A stretch of 6,218 bases of DNA, from the NCBI GenBank assembly GCA_903914045.1, contig CAIWNO010000048.1, positions 1 through 6,218 on the forward strand, given 5' to 3'. The translations under genes were made by a program, and so were the position numbers. The notes below the pieces were generated by a model. The model worked only from the letters and a program-made list of their open reading frames with translations. It was not told where the DNA came from and searched no databases. Of the stretch, positions 1 through 5,486 are shown one piece after another. How positions within the stretch are numbered: position 1 is the first letter of the stretch; every line of letters begins with the position of its first letter. The DNA is from an uncultured bacterium (GTDB taxonomy: Bacteria; Planctomycetota; Phycisphaerae; Phycisphaerales; SM1A02).

Positions 1-284
1 ACAACTATCGCATTGAGTACAGATGACTCAATGCGTTCACTTCATCTGATTCACTCTTTGGAAAAAGGGCCGAAGAGTTGTGTAAGGAAAAGCATGGTGT
101 TGGGGGAACATCATGAATCAGAAGTTCGATTGGCGGCGGTTTTTAAGGGAGACCGCCCCATAGCGAGATGCTTGCGCGGGAACGCAAACATCTTGAATCG
201 AACAGATTGCGGGCCACGGAGGGCATGGTCCGCACAGCACTGGGGACGGGTCTTTGAAAAGAGACTCGTCCCCTTTTTATTTTT
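1..284 (+). ncRNA. Candidate structured RNA or 3' UTR, 5' end outside the window
   Basis: No protein here resembles anything I know, but the + strand folds into consecutive local hairpins. They are 9-18/26-35 (10 perfect pairs, 7-base loop), 53-58/73-78, 93-101/107-115 (9 pairs with one G-U, loop GGGGG), 135-140/152-157, 166-176/183-193 (11 positions with one C-A mismatch, 6-base loop), 208-215/227-234 (8 pairs with one G-U), and then the terminator at 242-273. Bases 1-6 can also pair with 76-81, competing with the second hairpin. A terminator downstream and no ORF between suggest a non-coding transcript or a long 3' UTR. I looked for hallmarks of tmRNA (3' T-arm and CCA end), RNase P RNA, SRP RNA and 6S RNA and did not find them. 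The family is unknown. The true 5' end may lie before base 1, and a protein gene could end in the first 30 bases. Confidence 0.35.
242..284 (+). terminator. Strong intrinsic terminator, + strand
   Basis: The arms 242-255 and 260-273 pair at all 14 positions (two G-U wobbles) around a GAAA tetraloop, and a T-rich tract follows directly (274-284, interrupted by one A). This is a textbook rho-independent terminator for transcription coming from the left. It faces the prpC terminator, so the two convergent transcripts are separated within about 115 bases. Confidence 0.88.
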
Positions 285-322
285 GATTACTTCACATTGC
301 GCCACGACCTCAATCCTGAGGA

Positions 323-358
323 CAAAAATAAAACCGCCGCGTCATTTGACACGGCGGC
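323..358 (-). terminator. Intrinsic terminator of prpC, - strand
   Basis: On the - strand the GC-rich arms (357-348 and 343-334) form a 10-pair stem around a 4-base loop. The 340/351 pair is G-U on this strand but a C-A mismatch on the + strand, so the hairpin is better formed on the - strand. The A-rich run at 323-333 reads as a U-tract after the stem. It begins about 50 bases past the prpC stop codon. Confidence 0.78.
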
Positions 359-405
359 ATATTGAACACAAGTTAGTTTGGAAAATAGGTGTAGCCGAAA
401 ACCCC

Positions 406-1563
406 TTACGCCTTCCACGTGCGTGGAGCAGGGCCTTTGTAATCGGCCAGTGGACGAATAATTCTGTTATTGGCGTGCTGCTCCATGACATGCGCCGCCC
501 AGCCCGTAATGCGACTCGCCACGAAAATAGGCGTGTATTGCGGCACTGGAATGCCAAGAATGAAATACGTCATGCCGCAAGGGAAATCCACATTGGGGTG
601 AATGGTCTTGTCCTTCAACATGATGGCTTGCACGCGATCGCCAATATCAAACCACTTCTTGGCGTCGGGACCAAGTTGATCCGCGAGTTTGAGACCCCAT
701 GATCGAAGAATGCCGGCTCGGTGATCGCCATTTTTATAAACGCGATGACCAAAGCCCATGAGCTTGCGCTTTTCAACAAATGCGCGCTGCATCCATGCCT
801 CAACAGTGATGGCGCCACCAGCGCAGTCGTGATTTATTTCCTTGAGCATCTCCATGGCCATTTCGTTGGCGCCGCCATGAAGCGGTCCCTTGAGCGCGCC
901 AATGCCGCCGCAAATTGCGCTGTGCAAATCGGATTCCGTGCTAGCGATCACGCGGCATGCAAATGTGCTGGCGTTGAAATCGTGTTCGGCGTAGAGCATT
1001 AAGCTGACATCCATGATGCGCGCTTCCAATTCACTTGGCTTACGACCATTGATCAGCCACAACAAATTGGCGGCGTGACTGAGCGTTGCGTCGGGCTCCA
1101 AAATGGACTTGTTTTCGCGGGATCTCTCGCAAATTCCAATGAGCGTTGGAATTTGCGCAAGCAAGCGCATGCTCTTTTGCAATTCAGCGGCTGATGAATT
1201 GTCCTCGCAATCCGTGTCCACATGCGAAAGCAAACTCACGCCTGTTCGTAAAATGCTCATTGGATGGGCGTTCGGACAACTCACGGCGAACTGAGCCAAT
1301 GCGTCACGCACTGAAGCAGGCACGGCGCGCAACGCAATCACATCGTTCTTAAATTTTTTCAACTCGGCGTCGCTTGGCTTGTGCCCAATTAAAAGCAAAA
1401 ACGCGACCTCTTCAAAGGTGGCGTTGGCGGCGAGGTCGGCAATTTCATAGCCGCGATATAAAAGTTCCGTTTGTGTGACGGCGCACACAGAAGTTTCACC
1501 GACAGATTGTCCAGCGAGTCCGCGTGTGTCGGGTTGCTTTGGGGTTGACGTTGATGCGCTCAT
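406..1563 (-). CDS. prpC: 2-methylcitrate synthase / citrate synthase (type II, short form)
   Basis: This 385-residue enzyme of the citrate synthase family condenses an acyl-CoA with oxaloacetate in the cytoplasm. Visible family motifs include AEHDFNAST (about 192-200, His194), GALKGPLHGGAN (222-232, catalytic His229), GFGHRVYK (270-277, catalytic His273), NVDF (324-327, catalytic Asp326) and a C-terminal RITGWAAHVMEQ with the Arg-rich IIRP segment. Length matches the short citrate synthases and PrpC, not the ~430-residue GltA type. Motifs alone do not settle propionyl-CoA versus acetyl-CoA: GFGHRVYK is common in citrate synthases, while Escherichia coli PrpC has GFGHPVY. The divergently placed prpB nearby favours 2-methylcitrate synthase (inference). 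The ATG start is supported by a GGAG Shine-Dalgarno 5 bases upstream. The gene ends with TAA and has its own terminator, so it appears monocistronic. The family call is certain and the substrate is probable. Confidence 0.9.
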   Translation of the reverse strand: MSASTSTPKQPDTRGLAGQSVGETSVCAVTQTELLYRGYEIADLAANATFEEVAFLLLIGHKPSDAELKKFKNDVIALRAVPASVRDALAQFAVSCPNAHPMSILRTGVSLLSHVDTDCEDNSSAAELQKSMRLLAQIPTLIGICERSRENKSILEPDATLSHAANLLWLINGRKPSELEARIMDVSLMLYAEHDFNASTFACRVIASTESDLHSAICGGIGALKGPLHGGANEMAMEMLKEINHDCAGGAITVEAWMQRAFVEKRKLMGFGHRVYKNGDHRAGILRSWGLKLADQLGPDAKKWFDIGDRVQAIMLKDKTIHPNVDFPCGMTYFILGIPVPQYTPIFVASRITGWAAHVMEQHANNRIIRPLADYKGPAPRTWKA

Positions 1564-1568
1564 GATTT

Positions 1569-1572
1569 CTCC
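1569..1572 (-). promoter_or_regulatory. Shine-Dalgarno of prpC
   Basis: The - strand reads GGAG followed by 5 bases and then ATG at 1563. It is the only strong ribosome binding site among the five starts in the window and fixes the prpC start. Confidence 0.75.
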
Positions 1573-1596
1573 AGTGGATCGGGTCCGAAAGCGTTC

Positions 1597-1608
1597 GATG
1601 CTAGCATC
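1597..1608. promoter_or_regulatory. Perfect 12-base palindrome in the divergent prpC/lipoprotein intergenic region
   Basis: GATGCTAGCATC is a perfect dyad in the 50 bases between the two divergent start codons. Each strand reads TGCTAGCAT, an extended -10-like element (TG, one base, TAGCAT, 4 of 6 matches to TATAAT). Read on the + strand it would place transcription initiation at or next to the ATG at 1614, giving a leaderless mRNA. That fits the absence of a Shine-Dalgarno there. Read on the - strand it would start around 1591, leaving a leader of about 28 bases with the GGAG site. No good -35 box is visible on either side. It could instead be a repressor or activator operator. Confidence 0.4.
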
Positions 1609-1613
1609 CGTTC

Positions 1614-2261
1614 ATGAAACCATTCGTTCAATGCATTGCAATTTGTGCCCTTGCTGCTTGCGGAACCGTGACGCAGTACGAACCCCCGCTTGCATATCAA
1701 AGCAGCCCGCAAGTGAACATGATTGCCAGCTGGATGGCGGGCTCTTATTCCAGCGCGGCGCAGAGCCAGGCCGACCCTGAATACAAGGATATTGTGCTGC
1801 ATATGAAGCCCATTTGGACTGACCAACCAGATGGACGCTGGCTGTATGTTGAGCAAGCCATGCAGGAGGCCGCGGACAAGCCATATCGCCAACGCGTGTA
1901 TCACTTGGTTCATCATGACGATGGCTCGATTGAAAGTTTGGTGTTTGAATTGCCTGGCGACGCGTTGCAATATGCGGGCGCGTGGAAACAGGACCAGCCG
2001 CTGAACCAAGTGCTGCCATCTCAATTAACGCCGCGATCTGGTTGCGGCGTGAAATTAAAAGCCAAATCCGCCACGCAGTGGAGTGGTTCAACCAATGGAG
2101 ACATGTGCGCAAGTTCGTTGCGCGGCGCGGCGTATGCCACCAGCGAAGTGACGGTAACGGAGAGTGAAATTACAAGCTGGGACCGCGGCTTTGACAGCGC
2201 GGGCAAACAAGTTTGGGGCGCCACCAAAGGTCCTTACCAATTTAAAAAGCAACCGCACTAA
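1614..2261 (+). CDS. CpeT/CpcT-family lipoprotein
   Basis: This is a 215-residue predicted lipoprotein. A short signal with lipobox LAAC (residues 13-16) would make Cys16 the lipidated N-terminus. From about residue 36 onward it follows the CpeT/CpcT fold family: MAGSYSSAAQ near 41-50, LHMKPIW at 62-68, GRWLYVEQA at 74-82, YRQRVYHL at 91-98, SGCGVKL at 142-148 and CASSLRGAAYATSE at 165-178. SWDRGFDSAGKQVWG at 188-202 and GPYQF at 206-210 complete it. In cyanobacteria CpcT and CpeT attach bilins to, or assist bilin attachment on, phycobiliproteins. Nothing here indicates phycobiliproteins, and the role of such homologues in non-phototrophs is not established. A function in binding a hydrophobic ligand at the envelope would be a guess. 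The gene lies between prpC and prpB, 69 bases before prpB on the same strand, so it may be co-transcribed with it. The start lacks a Shine-Dalgarno but is supported by the lipobox and by the tight divergent spacing. Confidence 0.85.
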   Translation: MKPFVQCIAICALAACGTVTQYEPPLAYQSSPQVNMIASWMAGSYSSAAQSQADPEYKDIVLHMKPIWTDQPDGRWLYVEQAMQEAADKPYRQRVYHLVHHDDGSIESLVFELPGDALQYAGAWKQDQPLNQVLPSQLTPRSGCGVKLKAKSATQWSGSTNGDMCASSLRGAAYATSEVTVTESEITSWDRGFDSAGKQVWGATKGPYQFKKQPH

Positions 2262-2280
2262 TTTCAAAGAACGCGCACGA

Positions 2281-2307
2281 TTTCCGAAACGACGAGTTAT
2301 TTTCCGA
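2281..2307 (+). repeat. Direct repeat TTTCCGA upstream of prpB
   Basis: TTTCCGA occurs at 2281-2287 and 2301-2307, 20 bases start to start, about two helical turns, inside the 69-base gap before prpB. Two same-face half-sites could bind a regulator such as a propionate-responsive factor, but nothing else supports this and a chance occurrence is possible. Confidence 0.25.
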
Positions 2308-2330
2308 GCTGGCAAGATAAGAGATACACA

Positions 2331-3260
2331 ATGACCACACCGCAACAAAACAATTCCAGAAAGAATGATGCGCCGACTTCATCAGGCGCGCGCGCAGCAC
2401 AACACCCCGGGCGCGCACTGCGTGCGTTGATGGACAAAGGCGTTGTTATGGCGCCTGGCGCGTTCAACGCACTGGTTGCAAAAGCCGTAAAAACCGCTGG
2501 ATTTGAAGCGGTTTATATTTCTGGTGGAGCAACGGCGAATGTTTCGGGCTATCCAGATATTGGCTTGATCACGCTCACGGAAATGTGCCGCACCATTCGT
2601 GAAATTGCGGATGCAAGCAGCTTGCCCGTGATTGCCGACGCCGACACTGGCTACGGCGAAGTGGAAAGTTGCGTGCGAACCGTTGTGGAATATGAGCGCG
2701 CTGGCGCCGCCGCCCTGCATATAGAGGACCAAGTGTTTCCAAAGCGCTGCGGACATTTGGACGGCAAGGAATTAATTAGCGCCACGGACATGGCGGACAA
2801 AGTGAGCGCCATGGCCAAGCATAAATTAAGTCCGGACTTTGTCATTATCGCGCGCACCGATGCGCGGCACGTGACTGACTTTGCCGACGCTGTGAAGCGC
2901 GCCAATCTATATAGAGAAGCTGGCGCGGACATGATTTTCCCAGAGGGATTGCAAAGCGAAACGGAGTTCAGGGATTTCGCAAAGGGTTCGCCGGGATATT
3001 TGCTGGCCAACATGACGGAGTTTGGAAAGACGCCAGATATTTCCGCCATCAGATTTGGTGAAATGGGCTACATGCTGGTCATCTATCCACTGAGCATGAT
3101 GCGCTTGGCCATGGGCGAAGTGACACGCGGTCTGGCTTCCCTGAAACAGCATGGATCGGTGAAGGAAGTACTGCCCGGCATGCAAACGCGCAAGGATTTG
3201 TATGCGTTGCTGGGCTACGAACCTGGCATCGAGTGGAATTTTCCGCACAACCAAGGCTAA
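2331..3260 (+). CDS. prpB: Methylisocitrate lyase
   Basis: This 309-residue member of the isocitrate lyase/PEP mutase superfamily cleaves 2-methylisocitrate to succinate and pyruvate, the last step of the 2-methylcitrate cycle, in the cytoplasm. Recognisable elements of the TIM barrel are APGAFNALVA (41-50), YISGGA (62-67), DADTGYG (103-109, Mg-binding aspartates), LHIEDQ (129-134) and the signature KRCGH (138-142, catalytic Cys140). ARTDA (174-178), FPEG (203-206), LANMTEFG (225-232), IYPLS (251-255) and MQTRKDLY (284-291) follow, the latter ones as in Escherichia coli PrpB. The KRCGH form and the short length exclude true isocitrate lyase AceA. Relative to E. coli PrpB (296 residues) there is a polar, probably disordered N-terminal extension of about 20 residues. 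A weak GAGA lies 6 bases before the ATG. The upstream neighbour is the CpeT-like lipoprotein. The divergent prpC supplies the condensing enzyme. No prpD lies in the window. Confidence 0.93.
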   Translation: MTTPQQNNSRKNDAPTSSGARAAQHPGRALRALMDKGVVMAPGAFNALVAKAVKTAGFEAVYISGGATANVSGYPDIGLITLTEMCRTIREIADASSLPVIADADTGYGEVESCVRTVVEYERAGAAALHIEDQVFPKRCGHLDGKELISATDMADKVSAMAKHKLSPDFVIIARTDARHVTDFADAVKRANLYREAGADMIFPEGLQSETEFRDFAKGSPGYLLANMTEFGKTPDISAIRFGEMGYMLVIYPLSMMRLAMGEVTRGLASLKQHGSVKEVLPGMQTRKDLYALLGYEPGIEWNFPHNQG

Positions 3261-3487
3261 GCCAAGCTCAAAACTACCCTAATGCTGGTGATTCCCACCG
3301 TTCCGCAGTTGCATTTAGGCATTCAAACCTGCATTAACCCTGTTTTTACAGAAATAATTGATGTTTTGAGAGTCTAAAAATAAATTTAAAAAATCAAAGA
3401 GTTCAGGAACACTTTTGAGATATACATGCGAATATGTCTGTGTAAGATTAAATTCTTACTTCACGTGTTTGAATCGCGAAATGATGT

Positions 3488-3670
3488 TTGGCTTTTGAGG
3501 TGAGGAAAAGGGACCTCTAATCAAAATTTAGACTGTGAGGGAAAGGGAACTCTCTCCGGTCGCTGGGCTGAAAAGCCGAGTGCCAATTTAAGCGAAACGA
3601 GCATGTTGGAGGGAATAAGGGAAAGGGCGGTCAGCCGAGACTCAGAAAGGGTTCGGCTGATCTCCTTTTT
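3488..3670 (+). ncRNA. Candidate small RNA or attenuator-type leader
   Basis: The + strand can form a closing stem 3488-3496 with 3571-3579 (9 pairs, one U-G; core GGCTTTT/AAAAGCC). Inside it lie two hairpins, 3497-3501/3513-3517 (GAGGT/ACCTC) and 3537-3542/3551-3556 (GAGGGA/TCTCTC). An alternative is the hairpin GGCT-GAAA-AGCC at 3566-3577. Segments 3566-3571 and 3574-3579 can also pair with the arms of the downstream terminator (3631-3636 and 3653-3658), so mutually exclusive folds exist, as in attenuators or riboswitches. Purine-rich blocks resembling GAGGGAAAGGGA recur near 3502, 3537 and 3619. I recognise no known RNA family. It could equally be an independent small RNA or degenerate sequence. 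Confidence 0.3.
3626..3670 (+). terminator. Intrinsic terminator in the intergenic region
   Basis: TCAGCCGA (3631-3638) and TCGGCTGA (3653-3660) are perfectly complementary around a 14-base loop. The stem extends outward to 3626/3665 with one C-T mismatch and one G-U, so five T residues (3666-3670) follow it directly. It would stop + strand transcription about 155 bases before the propeller gene, either prpB read-through or a small RNA starting in this region. Confidence 0.65.
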
Positions 3671-3824
3671 AGGGCAAATTTTTAGGATTGTGATCGATCC
3701 ATCAATTCGCCAGGCACATTTCACCTGCACTGCTGCGACCATTTCTTAAATTCAACCAAAGACCTTTCCACCGATTGCGTGGTATTTTTCTATACACTTT
3801 CAGCCTCAACTCCAACGCCATTTT

Positions 3825-5366
3825 GTGAAACACATTTTAATGAACCACCTCAAATTTCTCATTCCCACCCACTTCATGTTCATTTATGGTTCGCTGATGC
3901 TTTGCATGTTGAATGCGAATGCGCATGCGCAAAGTGGAGTTGCCATATCCAACATCGTCACGCAATCAATTCTTGTTCAAAGCGCGCCCTCTGAGAAACA
4001 GGTGGAGTTGGCCAAACGCAAACTAGACACGCTGAAAGCCGATGCAAATGCCAACTATCTTGCCAATCCAAATGTGATCACTCAATTTGGATTTCAAAGC
4101 GTCTGGCAAACAACTATTCCTCATCGTGGCGTGGCGCTGTTTGCCGGAATGAGTCTTGACGGAAACGAGATTTTCGCCTGGGATAAACTTGGAGTCGTGA
4201 CTCGCTTAAAGCCCTCCACTGGGACGGTGTTGTGGCAAGGATCGACCCAAAGTAAACTGGACAAAATTTATAGCATCACCATTCTTCCCGCAGTCACAAC
4301 CCCTGCCGCAATTGCGCTGACTGACGCGGCCACGGTGGCATTTGAAGATGAGAGCGGAGCGTTGTTGGCGCAAGAATCGCTGCGACGTGTCCCCGCAACT
4401 GCTGGCGTAAAAGCTGGGGATTGCGTGGTGTTTGGCGATGGCGAAGGCCGCGTGATTTGGCTTAAATTGGCTGAATCCAATATCGCAAAGGTTGCGACAC
4501 ATCGTGATGCGCCAGGTGAATTTTCCTCGAGCAAAGATTTAGGGCAGCGACGAACGCTACTTTGTAGGGAAGTGTTTGCCGCAATGTCGCTTGGCAAAGT
4601 TGTTACGGCACCAGTTGTAGCGCCAGGCTATGGAGTGTTGACGGTGAGCAGTGGCGGCGAGGTGAGTTTGTTCAATGCGACAAATTCCAAGCCAATTTGG
4701 AGATACAAAAGCAACGCTCCATTTGTGTCCAAGCCAAACTTCCTTGATGGCGTGGTCTATGTCGCCGGCAAGGATCAATACTTGCATGCCCTTGATATAA
4801 AAACTGGAAAGTCAAAGTGGGACTGGTTCAATCAATCCCCGCTTGTCAATTCACCATTTGCAACGGCCGAAATGGTTGTGTTGCAGGTTCCAGATGAGGG
4901 GTTGGTCGCATTCTCCACATCGCCTGGCGACAAGGTGAGTGGAATTATTTTGTGGAAATCAAAGGCAACGGGCAACGTTATTACTCGCACCAAAGACGGC
5001 TTGATTACATGGGATGACGCCAGTCGAACCATGACTTTGGTGGATACAAAAGCGGGCGGCATTACTGCGTCCGCCAATTTGCCAAATGCACGATGGGTGA
5101 GTTCGACATCATCGGTTGATGGAACAATTCATTTGCTGTGCGATGACGGACGAATGCAGCAATTGCGACCAATCGAGTTGATGAAGTCAACCAGCGCGGT
5201 CACACCAACAGAAACAAAAACTTCTGTGAACCAAGATGCCGAGGTTGTGGAACCCGCTACTGAACCTGCGAAAGAGCCTGCGAATGAGCCTGCGACTGAA
5301 CCAGTGACTGAGCCAGCGAAAGAGCCCGAGATGGTCTTTAGTGCTGCTCGCAATAGCTTCATGTGA
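3825..5366 (+). CDS. Exported PQQ-type beta-propeller repeat protein
   Basis: This 513-residue protein has an N-terminal hydrophobic signal (about 10-30) ending in NAHA-QS, a good signal peptidase I site after residue 35, so it is probably periplasmic. Residues about 90-450 carry PQQ/BamB-like blade motifs: VTRLKPSTGTVLWQG (125-139), VSLFNATNSKPIWRYKS (280-296) and LHALDIKTGKSKWDW (320-334), with weaker blades such as SGIILWKSK (372-380) and LTWDD-like segments after them. This suggests a seven- or eight-bladed propeller. No catalytic residues of quinoprotein dehydrogenases are apparent, so a structural or binding role is more likely than an enzyme. From 476 a Glu-Pro repeat tail leads to the C-terminus. 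The GTG at 3825 gives the longest frame. The in-frame ATG at 3840 is at least as likely, and neither has a Shine-Dalgarno. BamB is a distant relative, but length and tail do not fit it well. The family call is firm and the function unknown. Confidence 0.8.
   Translation: MKHILMNHLKFLIPTHFMFIYGSLMLCMLNANAHAQSGVAISNIVTQSILVQSAPSEKQVELAKRKLDTLKADANANYLANPNVITQFGFQSVWQTTIPHRGVALFAGMSLDGNEIFAWDKLGVVTRLKPSTGTVLWQGSTQSKLDKIYSITILPAVTTPAAIALTDAATVAFEDESGALLAQESLRRVPATAGVKAGDCVVFGDGEGRVIWLKLAESNIAKVATHRDAPGEFSSSKDLGQRRTLLCREVFAAMSLGKVVTAPVVAPGYGVLTVSSGGEVSLFNATNSKPIWRYKSNAPFVSKPNFLDGVVYVAGKDQYLHALDIKTGKSKWDWFNQSPLVNSPFATAEMVVLQVPDEGLVAFSTSPGDKVSGIILWKSKATGNVITRTKDGLITWDDASRTMTLVDTKAGGITASANLPNARWVSSTSSVDGTIHLLCDDGRMQQLRPIELMKSTSAVTPTETKTSVNQDAEVVEPATEPAKEPANEPATEPVTEPAKEPEMVFSAARNSFM
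5250..5327 (+). repeat. 12-base tandem array coding for a Glu-Pro-x-x tail
   Basis: Six and a half in-frame units of consensus GARCCNGCGAMN (EPAT, EPAK, EPAN, EPAT, EPVT, EPAK, EP) cover residues 476-501 of the propeller protein. The units differ mainly in third codon positions and in the fourth codon, which indicates an older array kept by selection on the peptide. The product is acidic, proline-rich and probably extended, like spacer or envelope-spanning linkers. Confidence 0.9.
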
Positions 5367-5486
5367 TATTGCTGGCGGGCGCATGTGTATTTTGGCGAAT
5401 CACACTATCTGTGAAAAGATTTTGAAGGCATACAGACCCGAATTAAAAAATTATTTAGTTTGAAATCACCTGATTCCATCCGCAGC

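Larger units (their letters stand above)
3261..3824. other. 564-base intergenic region without a convincing gene
   Basis: The region has no convincing coding frame. The first part (3261-3480) is AT-rich, with a small inverted repeat TAATGC/GCATTA (3280-3285, 3331-3336), three GCATT copies at 3311-3335, and the hairpin GTAAGA/TCTTAC (3442-3447, 3454-3459). No clear terminator for prpB was found. The middle (about 3488-3670) is a purine-rich structured region ending in a terminator and is described separately. After it, TTTTTAGG occurs twice (3666-3673, 3679-3686) and a GATCGATC palindrome sits at 3692-3699. I see no well-spaced -35/-10 pair before the propeller gene. Confidence 0.7.

Noticed and set aside
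1..26. Short frame resembling the end of a tmRNA tag (DNY followed by a stop)
   Set aside because: The residues before the stop do not match the usual ALAA-type ending, and no T-arm or CCA-bearing acceptor end follows in the next 280 bases.
13..702. Long open + strand frame of about 229 codons
   Set aside because: It runs through the strong terminator at 242-284 and then antisense over the prpC 3' end. The protein has no recognisable family, so it is a shadow of prpC plus open non-coding sequence.
1560..2112. - strand open frames of 154 and 166 codons over the lipoprotein gene
   Set aside because: They are antisense to a gene with clear family motifs and a lipobox, and their own products are unlike any protein family I know.
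2382..3254. Several - strand open frames opposite prpB
   Set aside because: They overlap a fully recognisable methylisocitrate lyase and have no family features.
3521..3742. A 73-codon - strand frame in the intergenic region
   Set aside because: There is no recognisable domain or ribosome binding site, and it spans the terminator hairpin. More likely it is chance openness in a structured non-coding stretch.
3775..3796. TTGCGT and TATACA as a promoter for the propeller gene
   Set aside because: The gap is only 10 bases, far from the usual 16-18, so this pair is not credible as a sigma-70 promoter.
3779..3994. A 71-codon + strand frame overlapping the start of the propeller gene
   Set aside because: It is out of frame with the signal-peptide-bearing propeller gene. 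The His/Cys-rich product looks like a frame shadow.
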